64,000 nt of DNA from Brachyspira suanatina. Its GTDB lineage: Bacteria > Spirochaetota > Brachyspiria > Brachyspirales > Brachyspiraceae. The translations under genes and the position numbers were made by a program. The stretch covers positions 171,743 to 235,742 of the forward strand of contig NZ_CVLB01000002.1 in NCBI RefSeq assembly GCF_001049755.1, read 5' to 3'. The notes under the pieces were generated by a model. That model did no database searches and had not been told where the DNA came from. It worked only from the letters and a program-made list of their open reading frames with translations. The first letter of the stretch is position 1. Each line of letters opens with the position of its first letter. Positions 28,257 through 37,366 of the stretch are shown here, piece after piece.

Positions 28257-29657
28257 TTAATTATATTGTTTTATATCAAAAGAATAAGAAATGCATTTTC
28301 TTGCTTCCTTAACAGAAGAAAATACACCCTTATTTAACATTTGGCATGTAATATTACCTATAGATGTTGCCTCAACAGGTCCTGAGAAAATATGCATATT
28401 AGTTTTCTTAGCTATTAAAGAATTTAAATAATTATCCTGAGAACCTCCTCCTATTATAAAGAATGAATCCATTTTCTTACCCGATAAAAACTCAACTTCT
28501 TTTATAGCTTCATGATAACTATGACAAAGACTGTTATATACAATATTTACAATATCATTTATAGATTTAGTTTCATAATTTAATTTAGTCTTACAATAAT
28601 CCTTTATACTATCTATCATAGAACTAGGAGAAAAGAATGCATTATCATTAACATCTATAATAACGCTGCTGTCATTTAATTCTCTTGCCATATTACTTAA
28701 TTCTTCAAAAGAATATTTATTATCTAATTCTTTTTTAATATTTTGTATTATCCATAGTCCCATTATATTTTTGAGATATCTATATTTATGATTATAACCG
28801 CCTTCATTGGTAAAATTCAATTTCAAACTATCCAAACTATTATTGTATTTTTCACTTTCTATACCCAATAATGACCAAGTACCAGAACTCATATATAAAA
28901 AGTCATCTTTTTCTGTAGGCACTGATAATACTGCTGAAGCTGTATCATGAGATGGTGCTGTAACTACTTCCAAATCAAATCCTACTGCTTCTTTTATATC
29001 ATCTTTCAACATACCCACAAATGTTCCAGGCTGTAATATATTTTGAAACATATGTTTAGGTATTTTTAGCTCATCCAATATATCAGTATCCCATTCACAA
29101 GATGAAACATTTAATAATTGTGTAGTGCTGGCATTAGTATATTCATTATTTTTTTTACCTGTAAGCAAAAAATTAAAATAATCAGGCATCATCAAAAAAG
29201 TATCAGCCTTACTTAAAATTACGCTGTCTTTCATTGAATATAATTGATATATTGTATTAAACTCCTTATTTTGTATTCCTGTTTTCTTATAAAGTTCTTC
29301 TTTAGATATTATTTTATACACTTCCTCAGGAATATTAAAAGTTCTTTTATCTCTATAACTTACAGCATTTCCCAATGCATTATTATCTTTATCCAATAAA
29401 ACAAAATCTACACCCCAAGTATCTATAGCCATAGAAACTGGTATTTTATTTATTTCTTTACATTTTTTTATGCCTTTTACAATTTCAGAAAAAAGATAAT
29501 TTAAATCCCAGCATAAATGATTGTCAATTTCAGATACGCCGTTTTTGAATCTGTAAACTTCTTCAACTGATAATTTATTATTTTCATTAATATATCCCAA
29601 TATATGTCTTCCGCCTGAAGCGCCTATATCTACAGCTAAAAAATAATTTATTTTCAT
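28257..29657 (-). CDS. rhaB: Rhamnulokinase
   Basis: 466-residue FGGY kinase that makes L-rhamnulose-1-P. The N-terminus LAVDIGASGGRHILGY is the RhaB-type phosphate loop (G-A-S-x-G-R). SMAIDTWGVDFVLLD and SYRDKRT follow; PSHDTASAV and SSGTWSLLGIE form the sugar and ATP cleft, with IIGGGSQDNYLN near the C-terminus. First gene of the minus-strand operon. SD AGAGGA 3-5 nt before the ATG. An inverted repeat in the upstream region probably binds its regulator. Confidence 0.96.
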   Translation of the reverse strand: MKINYFLAVDIGASGGRHILGYINENNKLSVEEVYRFKNGVSEIDNHLCWDLNYLFSEIVKGIKKCKEINKIPVSMAIDTWGVDFVLLDKDNNALGNAVSYRDKRTFNIPEEVYKIISKEELYKKTGIQNKEFNTIYQLYSMKDSVILSKADTFLMMPDYFNFLLTGKKNNEYTNASTTQLLNVSSCEWDTDILDELKIPKHMFQNILQPGTFVGMLKDDIKEAVGFDLEVVTAPSHDTASAVLSVPTEKDDFLYMSSGTWSLLGIESEKYNNSLDSLKLNFTNEGGYNHKYRYLKNIMGLWIIQNIKKELDNKYSFEELSNMARELNDSSVIIDVNDNAFFSPSSMIDSIKDYCKTKLNYETKSINDIVNIVYNSLCHSYHEAIKEVEFLSGKKMDSFFIIGGGSQDNYLNSLIAKKTNMHIFSGPVEATSIGNITCQMLNKGVFSSVKEARKCISYSFDIKQYN

Positions 29658-29684
29658 AATTCCTCTTTATATAATATATAACAT

Positions 29685-29715
29685 GTAGAATAAATTTATT
29701 ATTGAAATATTCTAC
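29685..29715. promoter_or_regulatory. Inverted repeat upstream of rhaB, candidate activator site
   Basis: GTAGAATA (29685-29692) and its exact complement TATTCTAC (29708-29715), spaced by 15 bp, lie 28 bp upstream of the rhaB ATG in the rhaB/araC-type divergent region. The spacing suits two half-sites of an AraC-family dimer, or a repressor. On the plus strand the region precedes the regulator gene. Confidence 0.5.
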
Positions 29716-29799
29716 TACAGTTGTTTTTTTTACATAAGGACTAAATTTGAAACTAACAGTATTTTTTTTTGATTTATTAATGAAATTTGACTTCAATTA

Positions 29800-29808
29800 T
29801 GTTATAAT
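29800..29808 (+). promoter_or_regulatory. Extended -10 promoter of the AraC-type regulator
   Basis: TGTTATAAT is an exact extended -10 element; no good -35 lies at 16-18 bp. It is 34 bp before the proposed start. Confidence 0.5.
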
Positions 29809-29841
29809 AAGTAGTATCATTATTATGCGGAGGTAAACACC

Positions 29842-30813
29842 ATAGATAGTAAAATTTTGAATTTCTTTGACAATATAACTGAAGAGGAACGTGAAATTTT
29901 ATCTGGAAAAAAGAGTTTTAAAAAACAGCTGTATACTGATGACAATGATTTTATATGCGTAGATGTAAATAAATTCTTAAAGAAAGGGAATTTAATCACA
30001 ATAAGACCACATACAAGATTTATAGATATACCGGAACACAATCATACATATATAGAAGTTATTTATGTTCTTAAAGGAAATATTATACATATAATAGATA
30101 ATGAAGAAATAACCTTAAATAAGGGAGATCTGCTATTTTTAAATTTTAATATCTCTCATAAAATAAAAGCCTGCAATAAAAATGATGTTGCCATAAACTT
30201 TATAATAAAAAAAGATTTTTTCAATGATGTATTATCTATGTTAGATGAAAATAACTATATAAAAGATTTTATAATAAATTTATCTAAAAGTGATAATACT
30301 AAAAGACAATTTTTACTATTTAATACATTCGGAATACTTCCAATAGAAAATATAATCGAAAATTTAATATACTCTATAATAACAAACCGATCTTTAGATG
30401 AAGTTAATATTAATAAAAAACTTATTGGCATATTATTTATGTATTTATACAATTATACTTTTCTTCTAGAAAAAAATTTTGTATTAGATGATGAATATAC
30501 TATATCAAAATATATAGAAAATTACATAGAAACAGAGTATAAAACAGCCAAATTATCAGAATTAGCCAAACAGCTTAATAGCAATATATTTCAGATAAGC
30601 AGATTCATAAAATCTAAATTTGGTCAAACTTTTAAAGAAATGCTGCAAAATAAAAAATTTGAGGTAGCCTCAAAACTTTTAATAGAAACTAATCTGTCCA
30701 TTTCAGATATTATAAGTAATATAGGCTATGAAAATAACAGCTACTTTCATAAGAGATTCAAACAAATATTTACACTCTCTCCTGCAGAGTACAGAAAAAG
30801 ATATAAAAAATAG
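29842..30813 (+). CDS. AraC-family regulator of the rhamnose cluster
   Basis: Transcription factor with an N-terminal cupin sugar-sensing domain (HNHTYIEVIYVLKGNI to GDLLFLNFNISHKI, about 60-115) and a C-terminal double helix-turn-helix (LSELAKQLNSNIFQISRFIK, then YENNSYFHKRFKQIF, SPAEYRKR). Divergent from rhaB and upstream of the ABC importer, so it probably activates both in response to a sugar. The start is odd. A perfect GGAGG (29829-29833) points to ATA at 29842. The first conventional in-frame codon is TTG 29857, 23 nt from the SD and with none of its own. Confidence 0.9.
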   Translation: MDSKILNFFDNITEEEREILSGKKSFKKQLYTDDNDFICVDVNKFLKKGNLITIRPHTRFIDIPEHNHTYIEVIYVLKGNIIHIIDNEEITLNKGDLLFLNFNISHKIKACNKNDVAINFIIKKDFFNDVLSMLDENNYIKDFIINLSKSDNTKRQFLLFNTFGILPIENIIENLIYSIITNRSLDEVNINKKLIGILFMYLYNYTFLLEKNFVLDDEYTISKYIENYIETEYKTAKLSELAKQLNSNIFQISRFIKSKFGQTFKEMLQNKKFEVASKLLIETNLSISDIISNIGYENNSYFHKRFKQIFTLSPAEYRKRYKK

Positions 30814-30814
30814 C

Positions 30815-30853
30815 AAAAAAGAATGTAACTTTTGTTAAATTACGTTCTTTTTT
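30815..30853 (+). terminator. Terminator of the AraC-type regulator
   Basis: AAAAAAGAATGTAA (30815-30828) pairs with TTACGTTCTTTTTT (30840-30853) with one G-U pair, and is followed by a long T run. It separates the regulator from the ABC operon. Confidence 0.85.
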
Positions 30854-30910
30854 TTTATCTATTTATGTACTATATTATAAAATAATTATTTAAATTAGGA
30901 TTTGATATTT

Positions 30911-32404
30911 ATGGATGATAAAACTTTCTTAGAAATTTCAAATGTAAGTAAAACTTTTCCTGGTGTAAAAGCATTAAATAATGTAAAATTTGATATTAGA
31001 TATGGCGAAGTACATTCTCTAGTTGGAGAAAATGGAGCTGGTAAATCCACATTAATAAAAATATTATCTGGGTTTCAGCAGCCTGATTCAGGAGCTAAAA
31101 TAGTTATAGACGGTCAAGAAACTAAACTTAATGGTGTAATAGATGCCATCAAAAAAGGGATATCTGTTGTATATCAGGATTTTAGTTTATTTGCTAATTT
31201 AACTGTGGCAGAAAATATAGGTATTAATGAAATTATAGAAAAAAAGCAATTTATTGTTAATTGGAAAAAACTTAATGAGAATGCGAGAAAGGCTTTAAAA
31301 TTTATAGGTTCAGATATTAACCCTAATGAGATAGTAGAAAATTTATCTGTTGCCAAAAAACAAATGGTTGCTATAGCAAGTGCAATAGCACAAGATGCTA
31401 AAATGATAATATTAGATGAGCCTACTTCTGCTCTATCAAGAGGTGAAGTAGAACATTTATATGAAATAATAGATATATTAAAAAAGAAAAATATGGCTAT
31501 TATGTTTGTAAGCCATAAAATGGAAGAATTATTTAGAGTTTCTGACAGATTTACTATATTCAGAGACGGACAATATGTTGATACTTTAGATAGAAAAGAT
31601 GTAGATGAAGATAAATTAGTTTCTTTGATGGTTGGACGTAAAGTTGAAATAAAAAAATACGCTAAATTAGAGCAAAATGAAGATATAGTATTGGAAGTAC
31701 AGCAATTATCTAAGAAAGGAAATATCAAAAATGTTTCTTTCAAGCTTCATAAAGGCGAAGTAGTAGGAATTACAGGACTTGTAGGTGCCGGACGTAGTGA
31801 ACTTGCTCAGATAATATTTGGAATACTGCAGCCTGACAGTGGTAAAATATTAATAAATGGCAAAGAAGTATCTATAAATTCTCCAAGCGAGGCATTAGAA
31901 AACGGTATAGCATATATACCAGAAAGCAGACAAACACAAGGTCTTATTTTACCAAAAACAATAGAAAGCAATATAACTTTGCCTATTTTATCAAAATTTA
32001 AAAATAAATTTGGTCTTATAGATATAAAAAAACAAAGAGATTCTGTAGATCAATGGATAAAAATGCTTGATGTAAGACCAAATGATCCTAATATGTTAGC
32101 TTCTCAGCTTTCAGGAGGAAATCAGCAAAAGGTTGTATTAGCAAAATGGATATCAACAGGTGCTAATATATTGATCATAGATGAGCCTACAAATGGTGTA
32201 GATATAGGAGCTAAATCTGAAATACATCAAATCATTAGAAAATTGGCTAAAGAAGGTACATCCGTTATTGTAATTTCATCTGAATTACCTGAAATTCTTT
32301 CTGTAAGCGATAGAATTTTAGTTATGAGAAGAGGAACTATAAATGGTGAATTCATCAATGATTCTGTATCTCAAGAAGATATTATGCATAAAGCAGTTGT
32401 TTAA
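30911..32404 (+). CDS. Sugar ABC transporter ATPase (two nucleotide-binding domains)
   Basis: 497-residue RbsA/MglA-type ATPase. First Walker A GENGAGKSTL (about 37-46), signature-like LSVAKKQM, Walker B IILDEPTSAL. The second domain has GLVGAGRSEL as degenerate Walker A, LSGGNQQK signature and LIIDEPTNGVD. It energises import with the two permeases and binding protein downstream. I chose ATG 30911: GGA is 10 nt upstream, and a TTG at 30902 is too close to it. The substrate is probably rhamnose or a rare sugar, inferred from the neighbours. Confidence 0.93.
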   Translation: MDDKTFLEISNVSKTFPGVKALNNVKFDIRYGEVHSLVGENGAGKSTLIKILSGFQQPDSGAKIVIDGQETKLNGVIDAIKKGISVVYQDFSLFANLTVAENIGINEIIEKKQFIVNWKKLNENARKALKFIGSDINPNEIVENLSVAKKQMVAIASAIAQDAKMIILDEPTSALSRGEVEHLYEIIDILKKKNMAIMFVSHKMEELFRVSDRFTIFRDGQYVDTLDRKDVDEDKLVSLMVGRKVEIKKYAKLEQNEDIVLEVQQLSKKGNIKNVSFKLHKGEVVGITGLVGAGRSELAQIIFGILQPDSGKILINGKEVSINSPSEALENGIAYIPESRQTQGLILPKTIESNITLPILSKFKNKFGLIDIKKQRDSVDQWIKMLDVRPNDPNMLASQLSGGNQQKVVLAKWISTGANILIIDEPTNGVDIGAKSEIHQIIRKLAKEGTSVIVISSELPEILSVSDRILVMRRGTINGEFINDSVSQEDIMHKAVV

Positions 32405-32426
32405 TTAATTTTTAGGGGATTATTTT

Positions 32427-33440
32427 ATGTCTAAATTTTTATTAACTATTACTAAACAAAAAGAATTTGGTATATTATTAATAATTATTGTATTATCTTT
32501 TGTATTAACTTTCATAAGTGATGCTTTTTTGAAAATAGATAATATCTTCGATTTTATGAGAAGTTATGCAGTTTTGGGCATCATGGCATTCGGTATGCTT
32601 CCTGTACTTATTTCAGGCGGTATTGACTTATCAGTATCATCTACTATAGCTTTATGTGCCGTTGTTATAGGTAAATTTTTGAATGCTTTTCCAAATTCAA
32701 ATCCTATAATAGTAATTTTATTATCAATGCTTACAGGAGCAATAATAGGACTTATAAACGGAGTAATAATAACAAAATTTAAAATAGCTCCTATAGTAAC
32801 TACTTTAGGTACTATGACAATTATATTAGGCGGAGTTTTATTCTATACAGGCGGAATATGGATTACAGGCTTACCTGAATGGTGGAAAGAATTCGGAAGA
32901 ATTCAAATAGGAAATTTTGCTAATTCTCAAGGTTCAACAACAGGTTTATCTATACAGGTTATAATGCTTATAATAGCGGGAATAATTACTTTTGCTTTAT
33001 TAAAATTTACTCTGATAGGAAGAGGAATATATGCTGTAGGCGGAAGTTATTCATCAGCTATAAGAGTTGGTTATAATGTTGAACAGATATTAATTTTCAT
33101 ATATGTATTTTGCGGTATAATGACAGGTTTCGCTGCTGCTGCTCATATATCAATAGTTGGACAGGTAGACCCTAATACTTATAATGGTTATGAATTAGAT
33201 GTTATAGCAATAGTTGTTTTAGGCGGTGCTAGTACAATGGGAGGATATGGAACAGTATTTGGAACTACATTAGGTATTATATTAATGGCTGTACTTAAAA
33301 ATGGATTAATTCTAGCTAAAGTTCCTACATTCTGGCAAAAAATAGTTATGGGAATTGTAATTGTAATAGCTGTTTCTGTTGATGTTATCAATAGAAAAAG
33401 AGAACAGGCAAAATTAGTACGTGTAGACATAGAAGAATAG
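32427..33440 (+). CDS. Sugar ABC transporter permease 1 (RbsC-like)
   Basis: 337 residues with about 8-10 membrane helices. The BPD_transp_2 signature is clear: GIMAFGMLPVLISGGIDLSV and IVVLGGASTMGGYGTVFGT (the EAA-like cytoplasmic loop). Partner of the following permease, forming a heterodimeric pore. SD AGGGGA before ATG. 22 bp after the ATPase gene. Confidence 0.93.
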   Translation: MSKFLLTITKQKEFGILLIIIVLSFVLTFISDAFLKIDNIFDFMRSYAVLGIMAFGMLPVLISGGIDLSVSSTIALCAVVIGKFLNAFPNSNPIIVILLSMLTGAIIGLINGVIITKFKIAPIVTTLGTMTIILGGVLFYTGGIWITGLPEWWKEFGRIQIGNFANSQGSTTGLSIQVIMLIIAGIITFALLKFTLIGRGIYAVGGSYSSAIRVGYNVEQILIFIYVFCGIMTGFAAAAHISIVGQVDPNTYNGYELDVIAIVVLGGASTMGGYGTVFGTTLGIILMAVLKNGLILAKVPTFWQKIVMGIVIVIAVSVDVINRKREQAKLVRVDIEE

Positions 33441-33503
33441 ATAAGAATAAAAAAGAATAAATAGAAAGAATAAAGAATATTTTATAAGAATAGAGGTATT
33501 TTC

Positions 33504-34508
33504 ATGAAATTTATTTCAGAGTTTAAATCAAAATATGTTGGTGAGTTTAGTTTAATCATCACATTTTTAGTAGTATTTTTGCTTATGGCTATTCTTAGCC
33601 CGACAAAATTTCTTTCACCATATAATTTACAAACAATGGCTTTTCAAATGCCTGAATTTGGACTTATGGCTTTAGCGATGATGATATGTATATTGACAGG
33701 CGGTATTAATTTGTCCATTACTATGTCAGCATCCTTATCAAGCATAATATCTGCATTCGTACTTTGTTCTAACTTTACACAATCCAATCCAGTGATTGGT
33801 GTTATATTAAGTATTATTGCTGTTTTAGGTGTAGCAATTATATTAGGATTATTCAATGGTGCTGTAATAGCATATATAGGTGTTGCTCCTATGCTTGTTA
33901 CTTTAGGTACTAAAACTCTATATGAAGGTATAGGCCTCAATTTCACAAAAGGCGGTTCTATATCAGGTTTTCCTGAACTTTATATAGAAATAGGTAACGG
34001 ATCTTTATTCGGCATACCATATTCTATTATAATTTATATACTTGTAATATTTTTATGCTATTTTCTATTTGAGAGAAGTGCTTGGGGAACAAAAGTTTAT
34101 ATGATAGGATGTAATGAATTGGCATCTAAGTTTTCTGGAATAGATACTAAAAAAATTCTTCTTCAAGTATATGTTTATTCTTCACTATTAACAGGTATAG
34201 CTTCAATATTTATCACTTCAAGATATAATTCTGCTAAAACAGATTATGGTTCATCTTACTTAATGCAGGCAGTTACAGCTGTTGTTTTAGGCGGCACCAG
34301 CATATCCGGAGGTCATGGTAAAGTTATTGGAACTGTTATCGCTGTTTGTATAATACAGGTAATATCAACAGGACTTAATATACTTCAAGTTAATAGATAT
34401 ATTATTAATATAATAACAGGAGGAATATTAATATTAGTATTAGCTTTGAGATATATATCAAATGTTATAAGTGATAAAAAACAAATACAAAATCGTTTAA
34501 ATAAATAA
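33504..34508 (+). CDS. Sugar ABC transporter permease 2 (RbsC-like)
   Basis: 334 residues, the same family as the preceding gene but clearly divergent (GLMALAMMICILTGGINLSI; VVLGGTSISGGHGKVIGT). Two different permeases with one double ATPase and one binding protein is the RhaSTPQ / LsrACDB-type arrangement. SD AGAGG before ATG 33504, 63 bp from the first permease. Confidence 0.93.
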   Translation: MKFISEFKSKYVGEFSLIITFLVVFLLMAILSPTKFLSPYNLQTMAFQMPEFGLMALAMMICILTGGINLSITMSASLSSIISAFVLCSNFTQSNPVIGVILSIIAVLGVAIILGLFNGAVIAYIGVAPMLVTLGTKTLYEGIGLNFTKGGSISGFPELYIEIGNGSLFGIPYSIIIYILVIFLCYFLFERSAWGTKVYMIGCNELASKFSGIDTKKILLQVYVYSSLLTGIASIFITSRYNSAKTDYGSSYLMQAVTAVVLGGTSISGGHGKVIGTVIAVCIIQVISTGLNILQVNRYIINIITGGILILVLALRYISNVISDKKQIQNRLNK

Positions 34509-34530
34509 AAATATTTTAGGAGGCTATTTT

Positions 34531-35523
34531 ATGCTCAAAAAAATCATTGTAGCTGCTTTAGCATTGAGTTTTGTTTTTATTAGTTGTTCTAATAATAATG
34601 CTTCAAATAATGCTGCAGGCGGAGAAAAAAAAGATGGATTCACTATTGTAGTTATGCCTAAATTAGTTGGAATTCCATACTTTACTCAAACAGGAGACGG
34701 TGCTGTAAAAGCAGGTAAAGATTTAGGTGTTAATGTTATTTATAATGGTCCTACAACTGCTGATGCTGCAGAACAGATCAAAATGTTGGAAGACTATATC
34801 ACTGTTGGTGCTGATGCTATTTGTGTTGCTCCAAATGACCCTGCTGCTATGGATCCAGTATTAAGAAAAGCAAAAAATGCTGGTATATTAGTACTTGACT
34901 GGGATACTCCTGCTAATGCTTCATTAGTAGATGCTTCTATTCGTCAGATATCTGATAAAGAATATGCTGAACATATGTTGGATAAAATGGTTCAATATAT
35001 GGGAACTGACACTGCTGAATGGGCTATATTAACTGGCGGATTATCTGCTGAAAATTTAAATACTTGGATTAATTTCGCTAAAGATTATGCTACAACTAAA
35101 TACCCTAATTTAAAATTAGTAGCTGATCCTTTCCCTACAGATGAAAAACAAGATGTTGCTTTATCTACAACTAAAGACATAATAAAAGCATATCCTAATG
35201 TAAAAGGATTATTCTGTGTATCTACTCCTACACCTATAGGTGCTGGCTTAGCTGTAAGAGAATTAGGAGTACAAGATAAAGTTAGCGTTGTTGGTTCTGC
35301 AGTAAAAGAAGACGTTCAAGATTTATTAACAGATGGTTCTGTTGACTGCGGTTCTTTATGGAACTGTCCTAATTTAGGATATTTAACTGTAGCTGTTGCT
35401 AAATATATGCTTGAAGGCGGAAAATTAACAGACGGCGCAGATATACCTGGTTGGGGAGTTATAAAAATGGAAGGCGATAAAAATGTTATTTTAGGACCTC
35501 CAGAAGATTATGAAAAACAATAA
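34531..35523 (+). CDS. Sugar-binding lipoprotein of the ABC importer (RhaS/LsrB-like)
   Basis: 330 residues. Lipoprotein signal peptide with lipobox FISC (Cys19), then Ser/Asn/Gly-rich linker and a periplasmic-binding fold (FTIVVMPKLVGIPYFTQTGDG, APNDPAAMDPVLRKAKNAGI, DWDTPAN). The opening and the GWGVIKMEGDKNVILGPP end resemble RhaS and AI-2-binding LsrB proteins. It captures the sugar and docks on the permeases. Strong SD AGGAGG. A good terminator follows. Confidence 0.9.
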   Translation: MLKKIIVAALALSFVFISCSNNNASNNAAGGEKKDGFTIVVMPKLVGIPYFTQTGDGAVKAGKDLGVNVIYNGPTTADAAEQIKMLEDYITVGADAICVAPNDPAAMDPVLRKAKNAGILVLDWDTPANASLVDASIRQISDKEYAEHMLDKMVQYMGTDTAEWAILTGGLSAENLNTWINFAKDYATTKYPNLKLVADPFPTDEKQDVALSTTKDIIKAYPNVKGLFCVSTPTPIGAGLAVRELGVQDKVSVVGSAVKEDVQDLLTDGSVDCGSLWNCPNLGYLTVAVAKYMLEGGKLTDGADIPGWGVIKMEGDKNVILGPPEDYEKQ

Positions 35524-35544
35524 ATAAAATAATTATAAATAGAA

Positions 35545-35580
35545 TTAGGTTGAAGTTTATACTTCAGCCTAATTTTTTAT
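35545..35580 (+). terminator. Terminator after the ABC operon
   Basis: TTAGGTTGAAGT and ACTTCAGCCTAA pair (one G-U) around a TTAT loop, followed by TTTTTTAT. Readthrough could still reach the epimerase gene 20-25 bp further on. Confidence 0.8.
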
Positions 35581-35602
35581 AGTATAGGAGGAATTAATAA
35601 AT

Positions 35603-36481
35603 ATGAAATATGGTATATATTATTCTTATTGGGAAGAGTCTTGGGGTGCTGATTTTGTAAAGTATATAGAAAAAGTATCTAAATTAGGTTTTGATGTTTT
35701 AGAAATCAATGCTTCTGCTCTTTTTGATTATTCGGATAATAAAATTAATGAAGTAAAAAAAATAATTAATGATAATAATATTATATTAACAGCAGGATAT
35801 GGCCCTATAGCAGAACATAATATAGGAAATATAAATACTAGAAACAAAGCTCTTGATTGGTATAAAAAAGTATTCTCTGTTATGCAGAAATTAGATATAC
35901 ATATTATATGTGGAGCTATTTATTCTTATTGGCCTGTTGATTACTCTAAAAAAATTAATAAAGAAGAAGATTTAAAAATGTCAATTGAAGGCATGAAATT
36001 ATTAGCTAATATTGCAAAAGAATATAATGTTAATATATGCTGTGAAGTATTGAACCGTTTTGAAAACTATTTATTAAATACTGCAAAAGAGGCTGTTGCT
36101 TTTGTAAAAGAAGTTGGTTTTGATAATGTAAAAGTGATGTTAGATACTTTTCATATGAACATAGAAGAAGAAAGTTTTGCTAATGCTATAAAAGAAGCAG
36201 GAAAATATTTGGGACATTTCCATCTTGGAGAACCTAATAGAAGAGTACCAGGTGAAGGAAGAATGCCTTGGAATGAAATATTAGATGCTTTAATAAGTAT
36301 AGATTATAAAGGTTATGCTGTTATGGAGCCTTTTGTAAAAAGAGGCGGAGAAGTAGAAACAGATATAAAAATTTGGAGAGATTTAGTAGCTGATACTTCT
36401 GAAGAAAAATTAGATAATGCTGCAAAAAATTCTGTTCATTTCTTAAAAACATTAGAAAAAATCAGAAGAGAATTATTATAA
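35603..36481 (+). CDS. D-allulose (psicose) 3-epimerase
   Basis: 292-residue TIM-barrel enzyme that interconverts D-fructose and D-allulose and acts on related ketoses. The sequence tracks the clostridial D-allulose epimerases closely: MKYGIYYSYWEESW start, GAIYSYWPVDY, EVLNRFENY, VMLDTFHMNIEE, GHFHLGEPNR and MEPFVKRGG. Metal ligands fall at Glu148, Asp181, His207 and Glu242. SD AGGAGG. It lies downstream of the importer past a terminator and likely belongs to the same regulon. Its presence near rhaA suggests linked rare-sugar metabolism. Confidence 0.92.
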   Translation: MKYGIYYSYWEESWGADFVKYIEKVSKLGFDVLEINASALFDYSDNKINEVKKIINDNNIILTAGYGPIAEHNIGNINTRNKALDWYKKVFSVMQKLDIHIICGAIYSYWPVDYSKKINKEEDLKMSIEGMKLLANIAKEYNVNICCEVLNRFENYLLNTAKEAVAFVKEVGFDNVKVMLDTFHMNIEEESFANAIKEAGKYLGHFHLGEPNRRVPGEGRMPWNEILDALISIDYKGYAVMEPFVKRGGEVETDIKIWRDLVADTSEEKLDNAAKNSVHFLKTLEKIRRELL

Positions 36482-36493
36482 AAAAATAATAAA

Positions 36494-36525
36494 AAAGAGG
36501 TTATAAACTTATTATAACCTCTTAA
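36494..36525. terminator. Bidirectional terminator
   Basis: AAGAGGTTATAA-ACTTA-TTATAACCTCTT is a perfect 12-bp stem between the converging epimerase and Cof-type genes; A/T runs flank both sides. Confidence 0.85.
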
Positions 36526-36559
36526 TTTTCTTTTCATTAATAAGAATATATAAAAAATT

Positions 36560-37363
36560 CTATAATCCCAAATTTAAATATTTATTGATAAAATAACCAA
36601 CCCCATCTTCTTCATTAGTTTTTGTAAGATGTCCGCATTTTTCTTTTACTATAGCTTCAGCATTTTCAACAGCAACAGATACTCCAGCAAAATCAAGCAT
36701 CTCCAAATCATTATTATTATCACCAAAAGCCATTATATTATCCGGCTTAATATTATATTGATCTGCTAAATAACTTAATGCCTTAGCCTTTGAAGCATTA
36801 GGGCTATGCACTTCTAAATAAACAGGTCTTGAAAATGTATAATATATACTATTTCCAAAAGTTTTCTTTAATTCTTCTGCTATAACTTTTAATCTGTTGT
36901 TTTCACCTATAAACATAAATTTGCTGAATGAAAAATCTTCTATATTATCAAAACCTATAGTATAATTATCTATTTTGGCTATTGATACATAAAAATCTAT
37001 CCATCTTTTATCAACAAAACCTATATTCCATCTTTCAGCTAAAAAACCCTGATGATATATATTATACTTCTCAGCAATCTTTATAAGCTCCTTACCTATA
37101 GAAGCATCTAAATTCTGCTGATATATAATATTAGAATTCTTATCAGTTATCATAGCACCATTAAATGATATAAGCTCTGTATCAATATTTAAATCATATA
37201 AAAATTTGGTAGCTGCAGAAGTGGGTCTGCCAGTAGACAATATTATTTTTATACCCATTTCAGCAGCTTTTTTTATAACATTTTTATTATATTCACTTAT
37301 TTGATGATTACTATTTAATAAAGTACCGTCTAAATCGGTAGCTATAAGCTGAATATTATTCAA
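36560..37363 (-). CDS. HAD-family Cof-type sugar phosphatase
   Basis: 267-residue cytoplasmic phosphatase. Catalytic IATDLDGTLLNS (about 6-17), then ILSTGRP, a long cap domain (Cof type IIB), lysine in PNASKAKAL and GDNNNDLEML at the end. It may dephosphorylate sugar phosphates such as those built up in this operon. Start is TTG 37361-37363 with GGAG seven nt upstream; the SD lies inside the last codons of ulaD, so translation is coupled. Confidence 0.9.
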   Translation of the reverse strand: MNNIQLIATDLDGTLLNSNHQISEYNKNVIKKAAEMGIKIILSTGRPTSAATKFLYDLNIDTELISFNGAMITDKNSNIIYQQNLDASIGKELIKIAEKYNIYHQGFLAERWNIGFVDKRWIDFYVSIAKIDNYTIGFDNIEDFSFSKFMFIGENNRLKVIAEELKKTFGNSIYYTFSRPVYLEVHSPNASKAKALSYLADQYNIKPDNIMAFGDNNNDLEMLDFAGVSVAVENAEAIVKEKCGHLTKTNEEDGVGYFINKYLNLGL

Positions 37364-37366
37364 AGA

